64,000 nt of DNA from Mangrovibacter yixingensis (lineage in GTDB: Bacteria > Pseudomonadota > Gammaproteobacteria > Enterobacterales > Enterobacteriaceae): the NCBI RefSeq assembly GCF_020523985.1, contig NZ_JAIVKM010000011.1, positions 1 through 64,000 of the forward strand, given 5' to 3'. The notes under the pieces are model-generated. The model made no database searches and was not told the DNA's origin. It saw nothing but the letters and a program-made list of their open reading frames with translations. The position numbers were made by a program, and so were the translations under genes. Shown here in pieces: positions 1 through 11,632 of the stretch. Each line of letters opens with the position of its first letter. The first letter of the stretch is position 1.

Positions 1-40
1 TGCGTATATTACGCTTTCCCGCTGCAGAGTCAAGCATTTA
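1..40 (-). promoter_or_regulatory. rRNA operon promoter P2 (rrn P2)
   Basis: On the minus strand there is a -35 TTGACT (28-33) and a -10 TAATAT (6-11) separated by 16 bases, with the GC-rich spacer typical of enterobacterial rrn P2 promoters. Transcription would start at or just past the window edge and run leftward. The 16S gene itself is outside the window. In E. coli, hemG is directly followed by rrnA, which supports this reading. Confidence 0.85.
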
Positions 41-94
41 TTTTCACTTAACTTTGCCTGACAGGCCGGTTTGTTTGCCGTTGTGCCGTGTCAG

Positions 95-165
95 TGGTGG
101 CGCATTATAGGGCCTAATCTCAGGCTGGCAAGCGTTTAATACAAAAAAATTATCGTTCGCCTGGT
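95..165 (-). promoter_or_regulatory. rRNA operon promoter P1 with UP element
   Basis: On the minus strand a -35 TTGCCA (126-131) and a perfect -10 TATAAT (104-109) are 16 bases apart, the sub-optimal spacing characteristic of rrn P1. The discriminator GCGCCACC leads to a predicted start A at position 95, followed by the CACTGACACGG initial transcribed sequence usual for these operons. The AT-rich tract at about 132-160 fits an UP element. A GC-rich discriminator of this kind is the known target of ppGpp/DksA control. Any Fis sites further upstream would lie inside the 3' end of hemG. Confidence 0.92.
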
Positions 166-186
166 TTTCAAGCAAAGCGCGCATTT

Positions 187-726
187 TTACAACTTTTTGC
201 TGGATAGATGAGCAAGTTCATGGGTAAAAGCATCAACTTGAGCCCAGTCGGTATAGACCACCTCTTTATGTGTATCTGTCTCTCCCCCTGTCATTTTCAT
301 GATCAGTAGAATCATTAGCCGGTCATACCAACGGTATTTGGGATAACGTAAAGCGCCAGCAAAAACAGCACTGAGCGAAGGTGCCCACGGGGAGTTTGAT
401 AAGAACTTGCGAGTATAGCTGTTAGTTTGTGGGGTTCTTTTCTCTGGCTTTCTGGCAACAAGGTTCACTGCAAAGAAAGCACTGGTGAGTTGATTCAGCG
501 TGGAAGCGTGGCGTTTGACAAAATTATCGAGCGACGAATGAAAGTGCCCATAACGAATAGAAGCACCGATAATAACCTTATCAATATTCGCCCAATCAAT
601 ATCAGGGGTGCGATGCAGGTTCATCACTTCGCACTCTTCCCCATCGGCACGAAGACGCGTTGCAACATAATGTGCAATCTCACGTGTATGTCCATCCCGG
701 CTGGAAAATAAAATCAGCGTTCTCAT
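187..726 (-). CDS. hemG: Menaquinone-dependent protoporphyrinogen IX dehydrogenase HemG
   Basis: Oxidises protoporphyrinogen IX to protoporphyrin IX, the penultimate step of haem synthesis, passing electrons to the quinone pool at the inner membrane. The 179-residue protein has a flavodoxin fold: the FMN phosphate loop SSRDGHT is at residues 8-14, and the [10 protein letters not shown] segment at about 54-63 and a long basic insert at about 90-130 are typical of HemG. Length is close to the E. coli protein (181). It lies 10 bases downstream of trkH in the same orientation, so the two are probably cotranscribed, and the rrn promoter begins right after its stop codon. Confidence 0.96.
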   Translation of the reverse strand: MRTLILFSSRDGHTREIAHYVATRLRADGEECEVMNLHRTPDIDWANIDKVIIGASIRYGHFHSSLDNFVKRHASTLNQLTSAFFAVNLVARKPEKRTPQTNSYTRKFLSNSPWAPSLSAVFAGALRYPKYRWYDRLMILLIMKMTGGETDTHKEVVYTDWAQVDAFTHELAHLSSKKL

Positions 727-736
727 GTTGTCCTTC

Positions 737-2191
737 TTATTCTTTCCAGAAAGTAGGGGTAAACAAAACTAATAGTGTAAAGACCTCAAGCCGCCCGAAT
801 AGCATATCGACAATCAGAATCCATTTAGCAACAGGGTTCATACTGGCAAAGTTATCCGCTACTACTCCCAATCCCGGCCCCAGGTTATTCAATGTTGCCA
901 CTACCGAGGCAAACGCAGAAAAATCATCAACACCTGTCGCGATAATAGCCAACATACTGATGATAAACACCAGCGCATAAGCTGAGAAAAAGCCCCACAC
1001 GGCTTCCAGAATACGCTCTGGCAACGCACGGTTGCCCAGTTTAATGCTGTAAACTGCATTGGGATGTACCAAGCGTTTAAGCTCACGATTACCCTGTTTG
1101 AATAACAACAAAATACGGATAACTTTTAGCCCGCCACCAGTAGAACCTGCGCAACCACCAATAAATGCCGAACATAAAAGCAAAACCGGCAGGAAAAGTG
1201 GCCAGCGCGCAATACTGTCTGTAGTAAACCCCGCGGTCGTAGCCATAGAAACAACCTGGAAAAATGACTGATTAAGGGTTTGCCAGAAAGAGCCATAGGT
1301 GCGATGCAGAATTAACACCAGCGTACAAATCAATACCAGTGTAAATTGCACCCCAATAAACATTCGAAACTCAGGATCCCGCCAATAAACCTTAAGGCTA
1401 CGCCCACTTAGCAGCGAAAAATGCAGGCTGTAGTTACACCCGGAAATCAATAGAAATAGCGCAATAATGGAGTTAATGGCCGGACTATCGAAGTAACCGA
1501 TACTGGCATCATGAGTGGAGAAACCACCAATGGCGATAGTAGCAAAACTGTGGCTGATAGCATCAAACATGGGCATACCGGCAAACCACAGTGCCGCAGC
1601 GCAGGCAACCGTCAGTAATACATAGATAAACCAGAGAGTTTTAGCTGTTTCTGCAATACGCGGGCGCATTTTGTTATCTTTGAGTGGCCCAGGCATTTCT
1701 GCTCGGTAGAGCTGTAATCCCCCAACGCCTAAAATTGGCAAAATGGCTACAGCAAGCACAATGATTCCCATACCGCCAAACCACTGCAGCATTTGCCGGT
1801 AAAATAAAATTGCATGGGGAAGCGTATCCAGGCCAACCAATGTTGTTGCACCTGTTGTTGTTAACCCTGAGAAGGATTCAAAAAATGCATCAGTGACCGT
1901 CAGGTTCGGGCGTTCAGAAAAAATAAAAGGTAATGCACCAACACTCCCCAGTACAGTCCAGAACAGCACAACTATCAGAAAACCTTCCCGTGGTTTTAGC
2001 TCTCGCTTTTGGCGACGATTGGGCCACCACAGTAGTGTACCTATCGCCAGTGCGACGAAAAAGGTTTGTGTAAAGGCTCTCCCCGCACCATCGCGATATA
2101 TCAGGGCCACCAGCCCGGGAATAAACATCGTTCCCGAAAATAAAATAACCAGTAAGCCAACAATTCTGACTATAGGGCGAAAATGCATCAC
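737..2191 (-). CDS. trkH: Trk system potassium uptake protein TrkH
   Basis: Integral membrane subunit of the constitutive low-affinity Trk K+ uptake system, which works with the cytoplasmic NAD-binding TrkA and with SapD/TrkE. The 484 residues are almost entirely hydrophobic helices arranged as four M1-P-M2 repeats. The first pore loop carries the selectivity-filter-like TTTGATT at about 111-117, and further TxxGxxT-type pore segments occur at [17 protein letters not shown] and LNNLGPG. Length matches E. coli TrkH (483). The gene sits between yigZ (27 bases upstream) and hemG (10 bases downstream). Confidence 0.97.
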   Translation of the reverse strand: MMHFRPIVRIVGLLVILFSGTMFIPGLVALIYRDGAGRAFTQTFFVALAIGTLLWWPNRRQKRELKPREGFLIVVLFWTVLGSVGALPFIFSERPNLTVTDAFFESFSGLTTTGATTLVGLDTLPHAILFYRQMLQWFGGMGIIVLAVAILPILGVGGLQLYRAEMPGPLKDNKMRPRIAETAKTLWFIYVLLTVACAAALWFAGMPMFDAISHSFATIAIGGFSTHDASIGYFDSPAINSIIALFLLISGCNYSLHFSLLSGRSLKVYWRDPEFRMFIGVQFTLVLICTLVLILHRTYGSFWQTLNQSFFQVVSMATTAGFTTDSIARWPLFLPVLLLCSAFIGGCAGSTGGGLKVIRILLLFKQGNRELKRLVHPNAVYSIKLGNRALPERILEAVWGFFSAYALVFIISMLAIIATGVDDFSAFASVVATLNNLGPGLGVVADNFASMNPVAKWILIVDMLFGRLEVFTLLVLFTPTFWKE

Positions 2192-2218
2192 GCGCGGATC
2201 CTTCGAAAATAATAGAGA

Positions 2219-2830
2219 CTACACAACAGGAAATAATTGCATCGAACCCCGGCTCATATCTGCCAGGCGCGAACTAAACACATCAAAGCGACTCGGCGGC
2301 AACGCGATAGTTAACTGAACCACATCCTGGTAGTCACTGGAAACAATGTGCCCTTGCGTTTGGGCAATAAGACTTTCGACAGAAGCCAGCAGCCCATATT
2401 CACAACGCAAAGTATAGGTCTTCAATGCCATTTTTCGCTGAGTTGTTAATTGGGCTAATGCCTCGCCAACACCGCCACCATAAGCTTTCACTAACCCGCC
2501 AGTACCTAGCAATACGCCACCATAGTAACGCACCACAACAGCGGTAATTTCACCAACACCACTTCCCTGTAACTGTGCAAGGATTGGTTTACCCGCTGTT
2601 CCTGCAGGCTCGCCGTCATCGGAAAAACCAAGTTGTTGTGAGTCATCAGGCGCACCAGCTACCCAAGCCCAACAATGATGCCGGGCACTGGGATGAATGG
2701 AACGTATCTGCTCAACAAATGCTTTTGCCGCCGCTACGCCATCAGTGTGTGCCAGAAAAGTAATGAACCGACTTTTTTTAATTTCAGCACTCACTTCAAC
2801 AGAAGCAGCGGGTATGAGCCAAGTCTCCAT
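2219..2830 (-). CDS. yigZ: IMPACT-family protein YigZ
   Basis: 203 residues, a full-length member of the YigZ/IMPACT (UPF0029) family. The N-terminal domain contains the conserved IKKSRFI start, ARHHCWAW and FSDDGEPAGTAGKPIL motifs, and GGVLLGTGGLVKAYG follows. The C-terminal half (about 135-203) is the ferredoxin-like domain seen also at the end of elongation factor G. The biochemical role in bacteria is unsettled; eukaryotic IMPACT acts in Gcn2-linked translation control. The start codon overlaps the pepQ stop by one base (TAATG), so translation is probably coupled to pepQ. Confidence 0.93.
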   Translation of the reverse strand: METWLIPAASVEVSAEIKKSRFITFLAHTDGVAAAKAFVEQIRSIHPSARHHCWAWVAGAPDDSQQLGFSDDGEPAGTAGKPILAQLQGSGVGEITAVVVRYYGGVLLGTGGLVKAYGGGVGEALAQLTTQRKMALKTYTLRCEYGLLASVESLIAQTQGHIVSSDYQDVVQLTIALPPSRFDVFSSRLADMSRGSMQLFPVV

Positions 2831-4161
2831 TAACTGAGTTTCAGGTCCCGCGTCATGTTTTCAACGCTATTTGCATGAATTACCACGTTATCTTCGATAC
2901 GAATACCGCCAAACGCTTTCAGTGATTCAATTTTCTGCCAGTCGAAGTGCTTGCTATAAGGCCCTTCACGCCAGGTTGAAAGCAAAGATTCAATAAAATA
3001 GATACCGGGTTCAATAGTGAGCACCATACCGGGTTCAAGCACCCGGGTACAACGCAGATAAGGGTACTTATCGGGAGCCGGCAGGCTTGTGCCAGAATCA
3101 TCCTGCATAAATCCTGCTACATCGTGCACTTGCAACCCAAGGGGATGGCCAATACCATGTGGCATGAACGGCCCGGTAATATCCGCATCAACCATAGCTT
3201 CTTCACTGATACCAGTAATTATCTGGTGCTTACGCAACATTTGCGCAATACGCTGATGGAACTGCAAATGGTATTCGGTATAACGCGTTCCCGCCTGCAT
3301 AGTAGCAATCAGTGCTTGTTGATGCTCATTCACATCTTTTATCAATGCTGCATAATCGTTATCACTCTGAGCCGACCAGGTACGCGTTAAGTCAGCAGCA
3401 TAACCGTTGTATTCTGCCCCTGCATCCAACAGGAAGCTGAGATTTTTAGCTGGTGCCCGGTGATCCAGTTTCGTGTAATGCAATACCGCCGCATGCTCAT
3501 TCAGTGCCACGATATTGCCATAAGGGACATCCGTGTCACGGTGACCCGTCGCAGTTAAATAGGCCTGATTAATATCAAACTCACTCATTCCGGATAAGAA
3601 TGCGTCATGAGCGGCATGGTGGCCAACCACGGCCATTTTTTGCGCTTCACGCATGCACGCCAGTTCATACTCGGTTTTGTAAGCCCGGTAGAAATGCAGG
3701 TAATCAATTACACCCTGAGGGTTTATATTGCGGGATTCAATATTGAGTTGCAGAGCGCGTTCCGGAACCGGGCCAATATAAGCAATATTTTTGCGCTGCG
3801 CAGGTAGCATACTGCCAATCTCTTTGGCGTTAGCCAGTGCACTCAGATCAATCTCATCAGTCCAAAAAGATTGCGGCAATGGTTCAACGTTATGCCAGTA
3901 ATCAACAGGCAACCAGAACCACAGTTTAGGCTTATTAACCCCATCCACCAGCAACCAACAATTAGGAACCTGTGTGACAGGTACCCATGCTTTAAACTGC
4001 GGGTTAACTTTAAATGGATAAGGGTGGTCATCGAGAAAAACATTAAATAATTCACCGGAATGAATCAGTAGTGCATCCAAATTGAAACGCGCCAGCACAT
4101 TGCGAGTACGTTCCTGCAATGCCTCAATATGTTCTTTATACAGTGCGACTAACGAGTCCAT
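2830..4161 (-). CDS. pepQ: Xaa-Pro dipeptidase PepQ
   Basis: Cytoplasmic metallopeptidase (M24B, pita-bread fold) that cleaves Xaa-Pro dipeptides; the family also hydrolyses some organophosphotriesters. At 443 residues it has the same length as E. coli PepQ. The dinuclear metal ligands are visible: [17 protein letters not shown] (two Asp), [14 protein letters not shown] (His), LTIEPGIYF (Glu) and GIRIEDNVV (Glu). It is divergent from fadB, with a 188-base shared control region, and overlaps yigZ by one base. The pepQ-yigZ-trkH-hemG order is conserved in E. coli. Confidence 0.97.
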   Translation of the reverse strand: MDSLVALYKEHIEALQERTRNVLARFNLDALLIHSGELFNVFLDDHPYPFKVNPQFKAWVPVTQVPNCWLLVDGVNKPKLWFWLPVDYWHNVEPLPQSFWTDEIDLSALANAKEIGSMLPAQRKNIAYIGPVPERALQLNIESRNINPQGVIDYLHFYRAYKTEYELACMREAQKMAVVGHHAAHDAFLSGMSEFDINQAYLTATGHRDTDVPYGNIVALNEHAAVLHYTKLDHRAPAKNLSFLLDAGAEYNGYAADLTRTWSAQSDNDYAALIKDVNEHQQALIATMQAGTRYTEYHLQFHQRIAQMLRKHQIITGISEEAMVDADITGPFMPHGIGHPLGLQVHDVAGFMQDDSGTSLPAPDKYPYLRCTRVLEPGMVLTIEPGIYFIESLLSTWREGPYSKHFDWQKIESLKAFGGIRIEDNVVIHANSVENMTRDLKLS

Positions 4162-4271
4162 AACCTTACCCTTTATACGTTAACCCTGAAGCGAGTATTT
4201 TATCACACCCACTTATCCAGAGCGTGTTTTCACGTATCCGTGATCCTTCCAGCAAAAAATTAAAGATTAAT

Positions 4272-4323
4272 TTGCATTTTTTTAACATAAATTCCACACT
4301 CCGCTCATCTGGTACGACCAGAT
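4272..4323 (+). promoter_or_regulatory. fadBA promoter region with FadR operator
   Basis: ATCTGGTACGACCAGAT at 4307-4323 is a perfect 17-base palindrome that, from memory, is identical to the FadR operator of E. coli fadBA. FadR represses fadBA unless long-chain acyl-CoA is bound. The AT-rich stretch 4272-4290 just upstream carries a plausible -35 (TTGCAT, 4272-4277) and a poorly defined -10 near 4283-4290, placing the operator at or just after the transcription start. Promoter hexamers are tentative; the operator is clear. Confidence 0.88.
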
Positions 4324-4349
4324 CCTTTTGCTGGATTCAGGAGACTGAC

Positions 4350-6539
4350 ATGCTCTACCAAGGTGAAACCCTTTATCTCGACTGGCTGGAAAATGGCATT
4401 GCCGAACTGGTATTTAGCGCACCCGGTTCAGTCAATAAGCTGGACACCGCAACGGTTGCCAGCCTCGGAAGTGCACTGGATATACTTGAAAAACAAGAAG
4501 ACCTAAAAGGCCTGTTACTGCGTTCGGATAAAAATGCCTTTATTGTCGGCGCGGACATCATGGAGTTTCTTTCCCTGTTTTTAGTCCCAGCCGAACAGCT
4601 CAGCCAGTGGTTACACTTCGCTAATAGCGTCTTTAACCGCCTTGAAGACCTGCCTGTTCCCACAATATCTGCTGTTAATGGCTATGCGCTGGGGGGTGGT
4701 TGTGAATGTGTTCTGGCAACTGATTTCCGCATTGCCACACCGGAAACCCGTATTGGCTTACCAGAAACAAAGCTGGGAATAATGCCTGGGTTTGGCGGTT
4801 CCGTTCGTTTGCCTCGCTTACTGGGCGCAGACAGTGCTCTGGAAATTATTGCCGCTGGCAAAGATGTGGATGCGCAACAGGCACTTAAAATTGGCCTGGT
4901 TGATGGCGTGGTAAATCAGGAGAACCTGAAAGCCGCAGCGGTGCAGGTATTGCAACAGGCGGTAGCCGGAAACCTGGACTGGCGCAGCAAACGCGCTGTA
5001 AAACTGGCACCGCTGAAACTCAGCAAAATTGAAGCTGCCATGAGCTTTTCGATTGCGAAAGGTATGGTCGCCCAAACCGCTGGGAAACATTACCCGGCTC
5101 CAATTACCGCCGTGAAAACGATAGAAGCCGCCGCTGCAATGGGCAGGGATGACGCCCTGAAACTGGAAAATCAAAGTTTTGTTCCCCTGGCTCACTCCCC
5201 TCAGGCCCGTGCTCTGGTTGGCATTTTCCTTAATGATCAACACGTAAAAAGCCTGGCAAAAAAATACAGCCGCGACGTTGCATTACCACAGCAGGCTGCT
5301 GTGCTGGGTGCGGGAATTATGGGTGGCGGTATCGCCTGGCAGTCGGCCTGGAAAGGTGTCCCAGTGCTGATGAAAGACATCAATGAGAAAGCACTGGCGC
5401 TGGGCATCAGTGAAGCCAGCAAGTTGTTGAATAAACAGCTTGAGCGCGGAAAAATTGATGGCATCAAGCTGGCAAGCGTGATGGCAACAATTCAACCCAC
5501 ACTGCATTATGCTGGTTTTGAGAAAGCGGATGTCGTGGTTGAAGCTGTTGTTGAAAACCCGAAAGTTAAAAAAGCCGTACTGGTAGAAACAGAAAACCAT
5601 ATCCGCCCAGACTGCGTTCTGGCCTCAAATACTTCTACTATCCCAATCAGTGAACTGGCAAGCGTGTTACAGCGCCCGGAAAATTTCTGTGGCATGCACT
5701 TCTTTAACCCAGTGCATCGTATGCCGCTGGTTGAAGTCATTCGCGGTAAACAAACCAGTGAAAGCACACTTGCCAAAGTAGTTGCATGGGCCAGCAAAAT
5801 GGGGAAAACACCGATAGTGGTGAATGATTGCCCCGGCTTCTTCGTAAACCGGGTTCTGTTCCCGTATTTTGCCGGCTTCAGCCAACTACTCAAAGATGGT
5901 GCCGATTTCCGCCAGATTGACCGGGTAATGGAAAAACAATTTGGCTGGCCGATGGGCCCGGCTTACCTGCTGGATGTGGTCGGAATCGATACTGCCCACC
6001 ATGCCCAGGCCGTAATGGCCGCCGGCTACCCACAGCGCATGCAAAAAGATTATCGCGATGCCATTGATGTGCTGTTTGACGCCGGGCGTTATGGGCAAAA
6101 AAATGGCCAGGGCTTCTGGCGCTACGAAACCGACAGCAAAGGCAAACCGCGTAAAATCGCTGATGACAGTGTTGCTGACCTGCTCAGTGAGGTTTGCCAG
6201 CCCGCGGCTCAGTTCAGTGATGAAACCATTATTGCGCGCATGATGATCCCCATGGTTAACGAAGTCATTCGCTGCCTGGAAGAAAACATTATTGCCTCGC
6301 CCGAGGAAGCCGATATTGCCCTGGTATATGGTCTTGGCTTCCCTCCATTCCATGGCGGTGCGCTGCGTTGGATCGACACGCTGGGGAGTGCCAAATATCT
6401 CGATATGGCAGAACACTACCAGGAACTTGGGCCACTGTATGCCGTTACTGATGGCTTACGCGAAAAAGCCCGAACTAACGCAAGCTATTACCCATCTGTG
6501 GAGCCTGCACGCCCATCCAGTAACCTGAAATGCGCCTGA
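4350..6539 (+). CDS. fadB: Fatty acid oxidation complex subunit alpha FadB
   Basis: Multifunctional enzyme of aerobic beta-oxidation: enoyl-CoA hydratase, 3-hydroxyacyl-CoA dehydrogenase, cis-trans enoyl isomerase and 3-hydroxyacyl-CoA epimerase. It forms an alpha2beta2 complex with FadA. The start ATG at 4350 has an AGGAG ribosome site and gives 729 residues, as in E. coli; the open frame extends upstream to 4224 through the promoter and FadR site, so that extension is rejected. The N-terminal crotonase domain has NAFIVGADI and GYALGGGCE (catalytic Glu near 119 and 139). The Rossmann NAD motif GAGIMGGG is at about 320, followed by the dehydrogenase segment [13 protein letters not shown]. First gene of fadBA. 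Confidence 0.98.
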   Translation: MLYQGETLYLDWLENGIAELVFSAPGSVNKLDTATVASLGSALDILEKQEDLKGLLLRSDKNAFIVGADIMEFLSLFLVPAEQLSQWLHFANSVFNRLEDLPVPTISAVNGYALGGGCECVLATDFRIATPETRIGLPETKLGIMPGFGGSVRLPRLLGADSALEIIAAGKDVDAQQALKIGLVDGVVNQENLKAAAVQVLQQAVAGNLDWRSKRAVKLAPLKLSKIEAAMSFSIAKGMVAQTAGKHYPAPITAVKTIEAAAAMGRDDALKLENQSFVPLAHSPQARALVGIFLNDQHVKSLAKKYSRDVALPQQAAVLGAGIMGGGIAWQSAWKGVPVLMKDINEKALALGISEASKLLNKQLERGKIDGIKLASVMATIQPTLHYAGFEKADVVVEAVVENPKVKKAVLVETENHIRPDCVLASNTSTIPISELASVLQRPENFCGMHFFNPVHRMPLVEVIRGKQTSESTLAKVVAWASKMGKTPIVVNDCPGFFVNRVLFPYFAGFSQLLKDGADFRQIDRVMEKQFGWPMGPAYLLDVVGIDTAHHAQAVMAAGYPQRMQKDYRDAIDVLFDAGRYGQKNGQGFWRYETDSKGKPRKIADDSVADLLSEVCQPAAQFSDETIIARMMIPMVNEVIRCLEENIIASPEEADIALVYGLGFPPFHGGALRWIDTLGSAKYLDMAEHYQELGPLYAVTDGLREKARTNASYYPSVEPARPSSNLKCA

Positions 6540-6546
6540 GGAGTGA

Positions 6547-7716
<1,170 letters not shown>

Positions 7717-7735
7717 CCGATTTAGTTGCCGTGTT

Positions 7736-7760
7736 CCCGCCTGTCAGGGGCGGGTTTTTT
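7736..7760 (+). terminator. Rho-independent terminator of fadBA
   Basis: CCCGCC (7736-7741) pairs with GGCGGG (7749-7754) around a short loop, followed at once by six T residues. It lies 20 bases after the fadA stop. Confidence 0.92.
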
Positions 7761-7774
7761 CACGCATTTAGCGG

Positions 7775-7801
7775 AAAAACACCCTGTAGCTACATGGTGT
7801 T
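7775..7801 (-). terminator. Terminator downstream of fre
   Basis: Read on the minus strand, AACACC (7801-7796) pairs with GGTGTT (7783-7778), then T residues continue to 7775. It lies 22 bases past the fre stop and about 15 bases from the fadBA terminator, so the two convergent units are separately insulated. Confidence 0.7.
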
Positions 7802-7822
7802 CTCCCGCTCGGGCATTCGCTA

Positions 7823-8524
7823 TCAGATGAATGAAAAAGCGTCACCAAACATGCGGTCTTCACGTGCGCTACGCTCATTGCAGAACAGCTCACGGGCAAT
7901 CTTCGCCATTTCAAAACGGCCGGCAATGTAAATATCATGCCCGGCAAGCGTGCCATAATCCTGCATCACTGCGGCCAGTACCGTCCCGGTACGCCCTTGC
8001 CAACCTTCTTCCGGCTGTTCGACAACAGCTTCAACCCGCAAATTAGGGTGCTGGAGAGCCAGTGCTTCAAGCTCACTGAGATCATACAGATGTTTATCTT
8101 CCCGCCCACCCCAGTAAATAGCGATATCCTTCTGAGGATTATTTTCCAGCGCAGTAAGCAGGATTGAGCGAACATAAGAGAACCCCGTGCCCCCGGCAAT
8201 CAGAACCAGTGGGCGATCACTATCTTCGCGCAACCAGGCTTCGCCATGGGGTAAATCGACAACAATCTCACGGTCTTTAAGGATCCTGTCCATTACGGCC
8301 ATGGCGTACAGGTTCAGTTCAGACGCACCAATATGCAGTTCTATGTACCCATGTTCAGACGGTGTGGAAGCCAGAGAAAACGGGCGTTTATCCCGCTCAT
8401 CCATTACCACCATCAAATACTGCCCGGCACGAAAAGAAAAATCAGCTTCCGGTAGTAAACGTACGCGATACACCGTATCCGTAATGGCTTCTACCGAGGT
8501 CACTTTACAGCTTAAAATTGTCAT
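7823..8524 (-). CDS. fre: NAD(P)H-flavin reductase Fre
   Basis: Reduces free riboflavin, FMN or FAD with NAD(P)H; the reduced flavin serves ribonucleotide reductase reactivation, ferric reduction and, with UbiD/UbiX chemistry, prenyl-FMN formation. The chosen ATG at 8524 follows GAGGG and gives 233 residues, the E. coli length. The open frame extends to 8590 into ubiD and is not used. Motifs of the ferredoxin-NADP reductase fold: flavin-binding RPFSLAS, NAD-binding AGGTGFSY and the C-terminal [14 protein letters not shown]. It is immediately downstream of ubiD on the same strand (46-base gap). Confidence 0.96.
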   Translation of the reverse strand: MTILSCKVTSVEAITDTVYRVRLLPEADFSFRAGQYLMVVMDERDKRPFSLASTPSEHGYIELHIGASELNLYAMAVMDRILKDREIVVDLPHGEAWLREDSDRPLVLIAGGTGFSYVRSILLTALENNPQKDIAIYWGGREDKHLYDLSELEALALQHPNLRVEAVVEQPEEGWQGRTGTVLAAVMQDYGTLAGHDIYIAGRFEMAKIARELFCNERSAREDRMFGDAFSFI

Positions 8525-8570
8525 GCGTTCCCTCTTCGGGTCATTAAAGCGATGTTGCAACGGCTGCGGC

Positions 8571-10055
8571 TCAGGCAGTTTTACCGTCATCCACTATACC
8601 AAGCTGCGACCAGATAGCATCAACACGAGCCACCACTTCAGGATCTTTGGTTATGGGATGCCCCCACTCACGCTGTGTCTCACCTGGCCATTTATTTGTG
8701 GCATCCAGCCCCATTTTCGACCCCAGCCCAGAAACAGGCGAGGCGAAATCCAGATAATCAATCGGTGTGTTTTCAATCATCACCGTATCCCGGGCGGGAT
8801 CCATACGCGTGGTAATCGCCCAGATAACATCATTCCAGTCACGTGCATTGATGTCGTCATCACATACAATAACAAACTTTGTATACATAAACTGACGTAG
8901 AAATGACCATACGCCCATCATCACGCGTTTGGCATGCCCTGGATACTGTTTTTTCATCGTGACTACCGCCATACGGTAAGAACAGCCTTCTGGCGGTAAA
9001 TAGAAATCAACAATTTCCGGGAATTGTTTTTGCAAAATGGGTACGAAAACTTCGTTCAGTGCCACCCCCATCACCGCGGGTTCATCTGGCGGGCGGCCGG
9101 TATATGTTGAATGATAAATAGCATCTTCGCGGCGCGTAATATGTGTGACGGTCATAACTGGGAAGCTATCAACTTCATTGTAGTACCCTGTATGGTCACC
9201 ATAAGGCCCTTCTACTGCCGTTTCGCCAGGTTCAATGTAACCTTCCAGCACAATTTCGGCACTGGCCGGTACTTCGAGGTCATTCGACAGGCACTTCACT
9301 ACTTCAGTTTTATTCCCTCGAAGCAACCCGGCAAAAGCATATTCTGAGAGCGTATCCGGCACCGGCGTAACTGCGCCGAGTAAAGTCGCGGGATCTGCAC
9401 CCAACGCGACCGAAACAGGAAAGCGTTCGCCCGGATTGGCCTGGCAGAATTCCTGAAAATCCAGTGCTCCGCCACGATGGGACAACCAGCGCATAATGAT
9501 TTTATTTTTTCCCAAAACCTGCTGGCGATAAATCCCCAGGTTTTGGCGCTCTTTATGCGGCCCACGTGTCACCGTCAGCCCCCAGGTTATCAGAGGCGCG
9601 GCATCTTCTGGCCAACAATGCATAACCGGGATCTGCCCCAGATCAACGTCATCGCCCTGCTGAACGATTTCCTGACAAGGTGCAGAACGAACCCGTTTCG
9701 CAGGCATATTAAGAACTTGTTTAAAGTGCGGGATTTTATCGAATAAATCACGAAAGCCTTTAGGAACTTCGGGCTCTTTAAGGAAAGCCAGCAACGTACC
9801 CACTTCACGCAACGCTGAAACATCGTCACGCCCCATGCCCATAGCAACCCGCTTTGCCGTACCAAATAAATTACACAGCACGGGCATGTTGTAGCCTTTC
9901 GGGTTTTCGAACAATAAGGCCGGACCGCCAGCACGCAATGTTCTGTCAGCTATTTCTGTTATTTCCAGATGGGGATCAACAGGGAGTGTAATACGTTTGA
10001 GTTCACCTTGCGCTTCGAGCAGGGTAAGAAATTCGCGTAGATCGTGATATTTCAT
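8571..10055 (-). CDS. ubiD: 4-hydroxy-3-polyprenylbenzoate decarboxylase UbiD
   Basis: Prenylated-FMN-dependent decarboxylase of ubiquinone synthesis, removing the carboxyl group from 3-octaprenyl-4-hydroxybenzoate. 494 residues, full length for the family (E. coli 497). Features include [13 protein letters not shown], the metal and cofactor segment [13 protein letters not shown], and the active-site block ESPFG-like [18 protein letters not shown] with conserved Glu residues. It is transcribed divergently from rfaH and followed by fre. I do not see a clear promoter in the 233-base gap to rfaH. Confidence 0.97.
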   Translation of the reverse strand: MKYHDLREFLTLLEAQGELKRITLPVDPHLEITEIADRTLRAGGPALLFENPKGYNMPVLCNLFGTAKRVAMGMGRDDVSALREVGTLLAFLKEPEVPKGFRDLFDKIPHFKQVLNMPAKRVRSAPCQEIVQQGDDVDLGQIPVMHCWPEDAAPLITWGLTVTRGPHKERQNLGIYRQQVLGKNKIIMRWLSHRGGALDFQEFCQANPGERFPVSVALGADPATLLGAVTPVPDTLSEYAFAGLLRGNKTEVVKCLSNDLEVPASAEIVLEGYIEPGETAVEGPYGDHTGYYNEVDSFPVMTVTHITRREDAIYHSTYTGRPPDEPAVMGVALNEVFVPILQKQFPEIVDFYLPPEGCSYRMAVVTMKKQYPGHAKRVMMGVWSFLRQFMYTKFVIVCDDDINARDWNDVIWAITTRMDPARDTVMIENTPIDYLDFASPVSGLGSKMGLDATNKWPGETQREWGHPITKDPEVVARVDAIWSQLGIVDDGKTA

Positions 10056-10288
10056 GCTGTTCTTTTTCGCACCAAATTTAGCGCATCATTATACGGACTT
10101 CAGTCCGGTGATGCTGTAATTTTGTTAAATTAGCGTGAATTTACCATACAACCAGCGCACTACTTCACCTTTAACTTCCCTGGATGCACAATAAAATATA
10201 CTGGTAAAAAGCCATGTTATGCGAGCGGCTATCCCTCTCCTGCACTATTTGCTATGCTTGCCAGTCGGGCGACAATATTAGAGAAATT

Positions 10289-10780
10289 ATGGAATCCTGG
10301 TATCTGCTTTATTGTAAACGTGGGCAAGTACAGCGGGCGCAAGAGCATCTGGAGCGCCAGTCTGTCAATTGTGTCACACCAATGATCTCACTAGAAAAAA
10401 TAGTGCGTGGTAAGCGTACTGAGGTACAGGAACCTTTATTTCCAAACTATTTATTTGTCGAGTTTGACCCGGAAAAGATCCACACAACAACGGTAAACTC
10501 TACCCGGGGTGTAAGCCATTTTGTTCGTTTTGGTTCGCAACCCGCCATCGTGCCCACCGATGTTATCAACCAATTACTGTGCTATCAGCCCGATTCAGAT
10601 ATTACTGACCCCGAGACGCCTTATCCTGGCGACCAGGTTGTAATTACAGATGGAACATTCGAAGGGCTGGATGCCATTTTCACCGAACCCGATGGTGAGA
10701 CTCGCTCCATTCTTTTGCTCAACCTGCTTAACAAGCAAGTGTTGAGAAGCGTTAAAAATACCGAGTTTCGCAAAATCTAA
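10289..10780 (+). CDS. rfaH: Transcription/translation antitermination factor RfaH
   Basis: NusG paralogue that is recruited at ops sites in long extracytoplasmic-polysaccharide, haemolysin and conjugation operons, suppresses pausing and Rho termination, and couples ribosomes to RNA polymerase. The ATG at 10289 ([13 protein letters not shown]) gives 163 residues (E. coli 162); the upstream frame to 10214 is rejected. The NGN domain covers about 1-100 with [13 protein letters not shown] and [10 protein letters not shown]; the C-terminal fold-switching KOW domain starts near [14 protein letters not shown] found no good ops element upstream of the ECA operon in this window. It converges on tatD 20 bases downstream. 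Confidence 0.97.
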   Translation: MESWYLLYCKRGQVQRAQEHLERQSVNCVTPMISLEKIVRGKRTEVQEPLFPNYLFVEFDPEKIHTTTVNSTRGVSHFVRFGSQPAIVPTDVINQLLCYQPDSDITDPETPYPGDQVVITDGTFEGLDAIFTEPDGETRSILLLNLLNKQVLRSVKNTEFRKI

Positions 10781-10800
10781 GGCCCTGTCTCAGGGGGCTA

Positions 10801-11583
10801 TCAAAAACGAATGTTAAAAACCCGGCGTACATTATTGTCTGTCATGGCCTCAAGCTCATTCTGATCTTCATTACGCCACCGGGCGACCTGTTGAAAAATA
10901 TGGGGTAACAGGCAAGGTTCATTACGCCGGGAACGCGGTTTGGGTAGCAAATCTCTGGGCAGCAAATAAGGCGCATCGGTTTCCAGTAATAGCTGGCTTG
11001 CCGGAATTACCGGTAATAATTCCCGTAGTGCCAATCCCCTACGCTCGTCACATACCCATCCGGTTATCCCCAGGTACAACCCATGCGCCAGGCAAATTTC
11101 CGCTTCTTCGCGGGTTCCAGTAAAACAGTGCAGGACAACCGCAGGAAGCTTATTCAGCCAGGGTTTGAGTAAAGCCATAAAGCGGTCATGCGCTTCCCGG
11201 CAGTGAAGAAAGACGGGTAATTCACATTCAGCCGCGATAGCCAGTTGTGCAGTAAAAGCTTGCTCCTGTTCAAGTGGGGAAGAAAAGTTACGGTTAAAGT
11301 CCAGCCCACATTCTCCAACCGCCACCACCTTATCTTGCCCAGTAAGGCGATAAATGCGCTCAGCCACCGTTTCACTCCAGGTACTGGCATCATGGGGGTG
11401 TACACCCGCTGTTGCCCAACAATTCTTATACTCAGTAGCACACGCCAGTGCCTGTTCACTTTCCCGCACGCTGGTTCCGGTCACTAACAAACCATGGACA
11501 CCCGCGTCTTGCGCACGAGAAACAACATCAGCACGGTCTTTATCAAACTGTGAGCTGGTTAAATTAACACCGATATCAAACAT
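10801..11583 (-). CDS. tatD: 3'-5' ssDNA/RNA exonuclease TatD
   Basis: Magnesium-dependent nuclease of the TatD amidohydrolase-like TIM-barrel family; in E. coli linked to DNA repair after peroxide, and not required for Tat export. 260 residues, full length. Metal-binding residues are visible in [53 protein letters not shown] and [11 protein letters not shown]. It follows tatC on the minus strand after a 49-base gap that contains an apparent terminator, so it may be expressed less than tatABC. Confidence 0.96.
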   Translation of the reverse strand: MFDIGVNLTSSQFDKDRADVVSRAQDAGVHGLLVTGTSVRESEQALACATEYKNCWATAGVHPHDASTWSETVAERIYRLTGQDKVVAVGECGLDFNRNFSSPLEQEQAFTAQLAIAAECELPVFLHCREAHDRFMALLKPWLNKLPAVVLHCFTGTREEAEICLAHGLYLGITGWVCDERRGLALRELLPVIPASQLLLETDAPYLLPRDLLPKPRSRRNEPCLLPHIFQQVARWRNEDQNELEAMTDNNVRRVFNIRF

Positions 11584-11595
11584 AGGAGTGACCTG

Positions 11596-11619
11596 AAAAA
11601 ACCGCCCGGTAAGGGCGGT
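11596..11619 (-). terminator. Apparent intrinsic terminator between tatC and tatD
   Basis: On the minus strand, ACCGCCC (11619-11613) and GGGCGGT (11607-11601) form a seven-pair GC-rich stem with a five-base loop, followed by five further T residues (11600-11596). It lies 13 bases past the tatC stop and 12 bases before the tatD start. Confidence 0.8.
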
Positions 11620-11632
11620 AATTTAAATGAAA

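Noticed and set aside
4224-4349. 42-codon N-terminal extension of fadB
   Set aside because: It runs through the promoter and FadR operator, and the protein without it has the exact family length.
5507-5893. 128-codon minus-strand ORF inside fadB
   Set aside because: Antisense shadow of a highly conserved coding region with no family similarity or ribosome site.
10056-10288. TATACT at 10197-10202 as the rfaH promoter
   Set aside because: No acceptable -35 at 16-18 bases; the rfaH start site cannot be called from sequence here.
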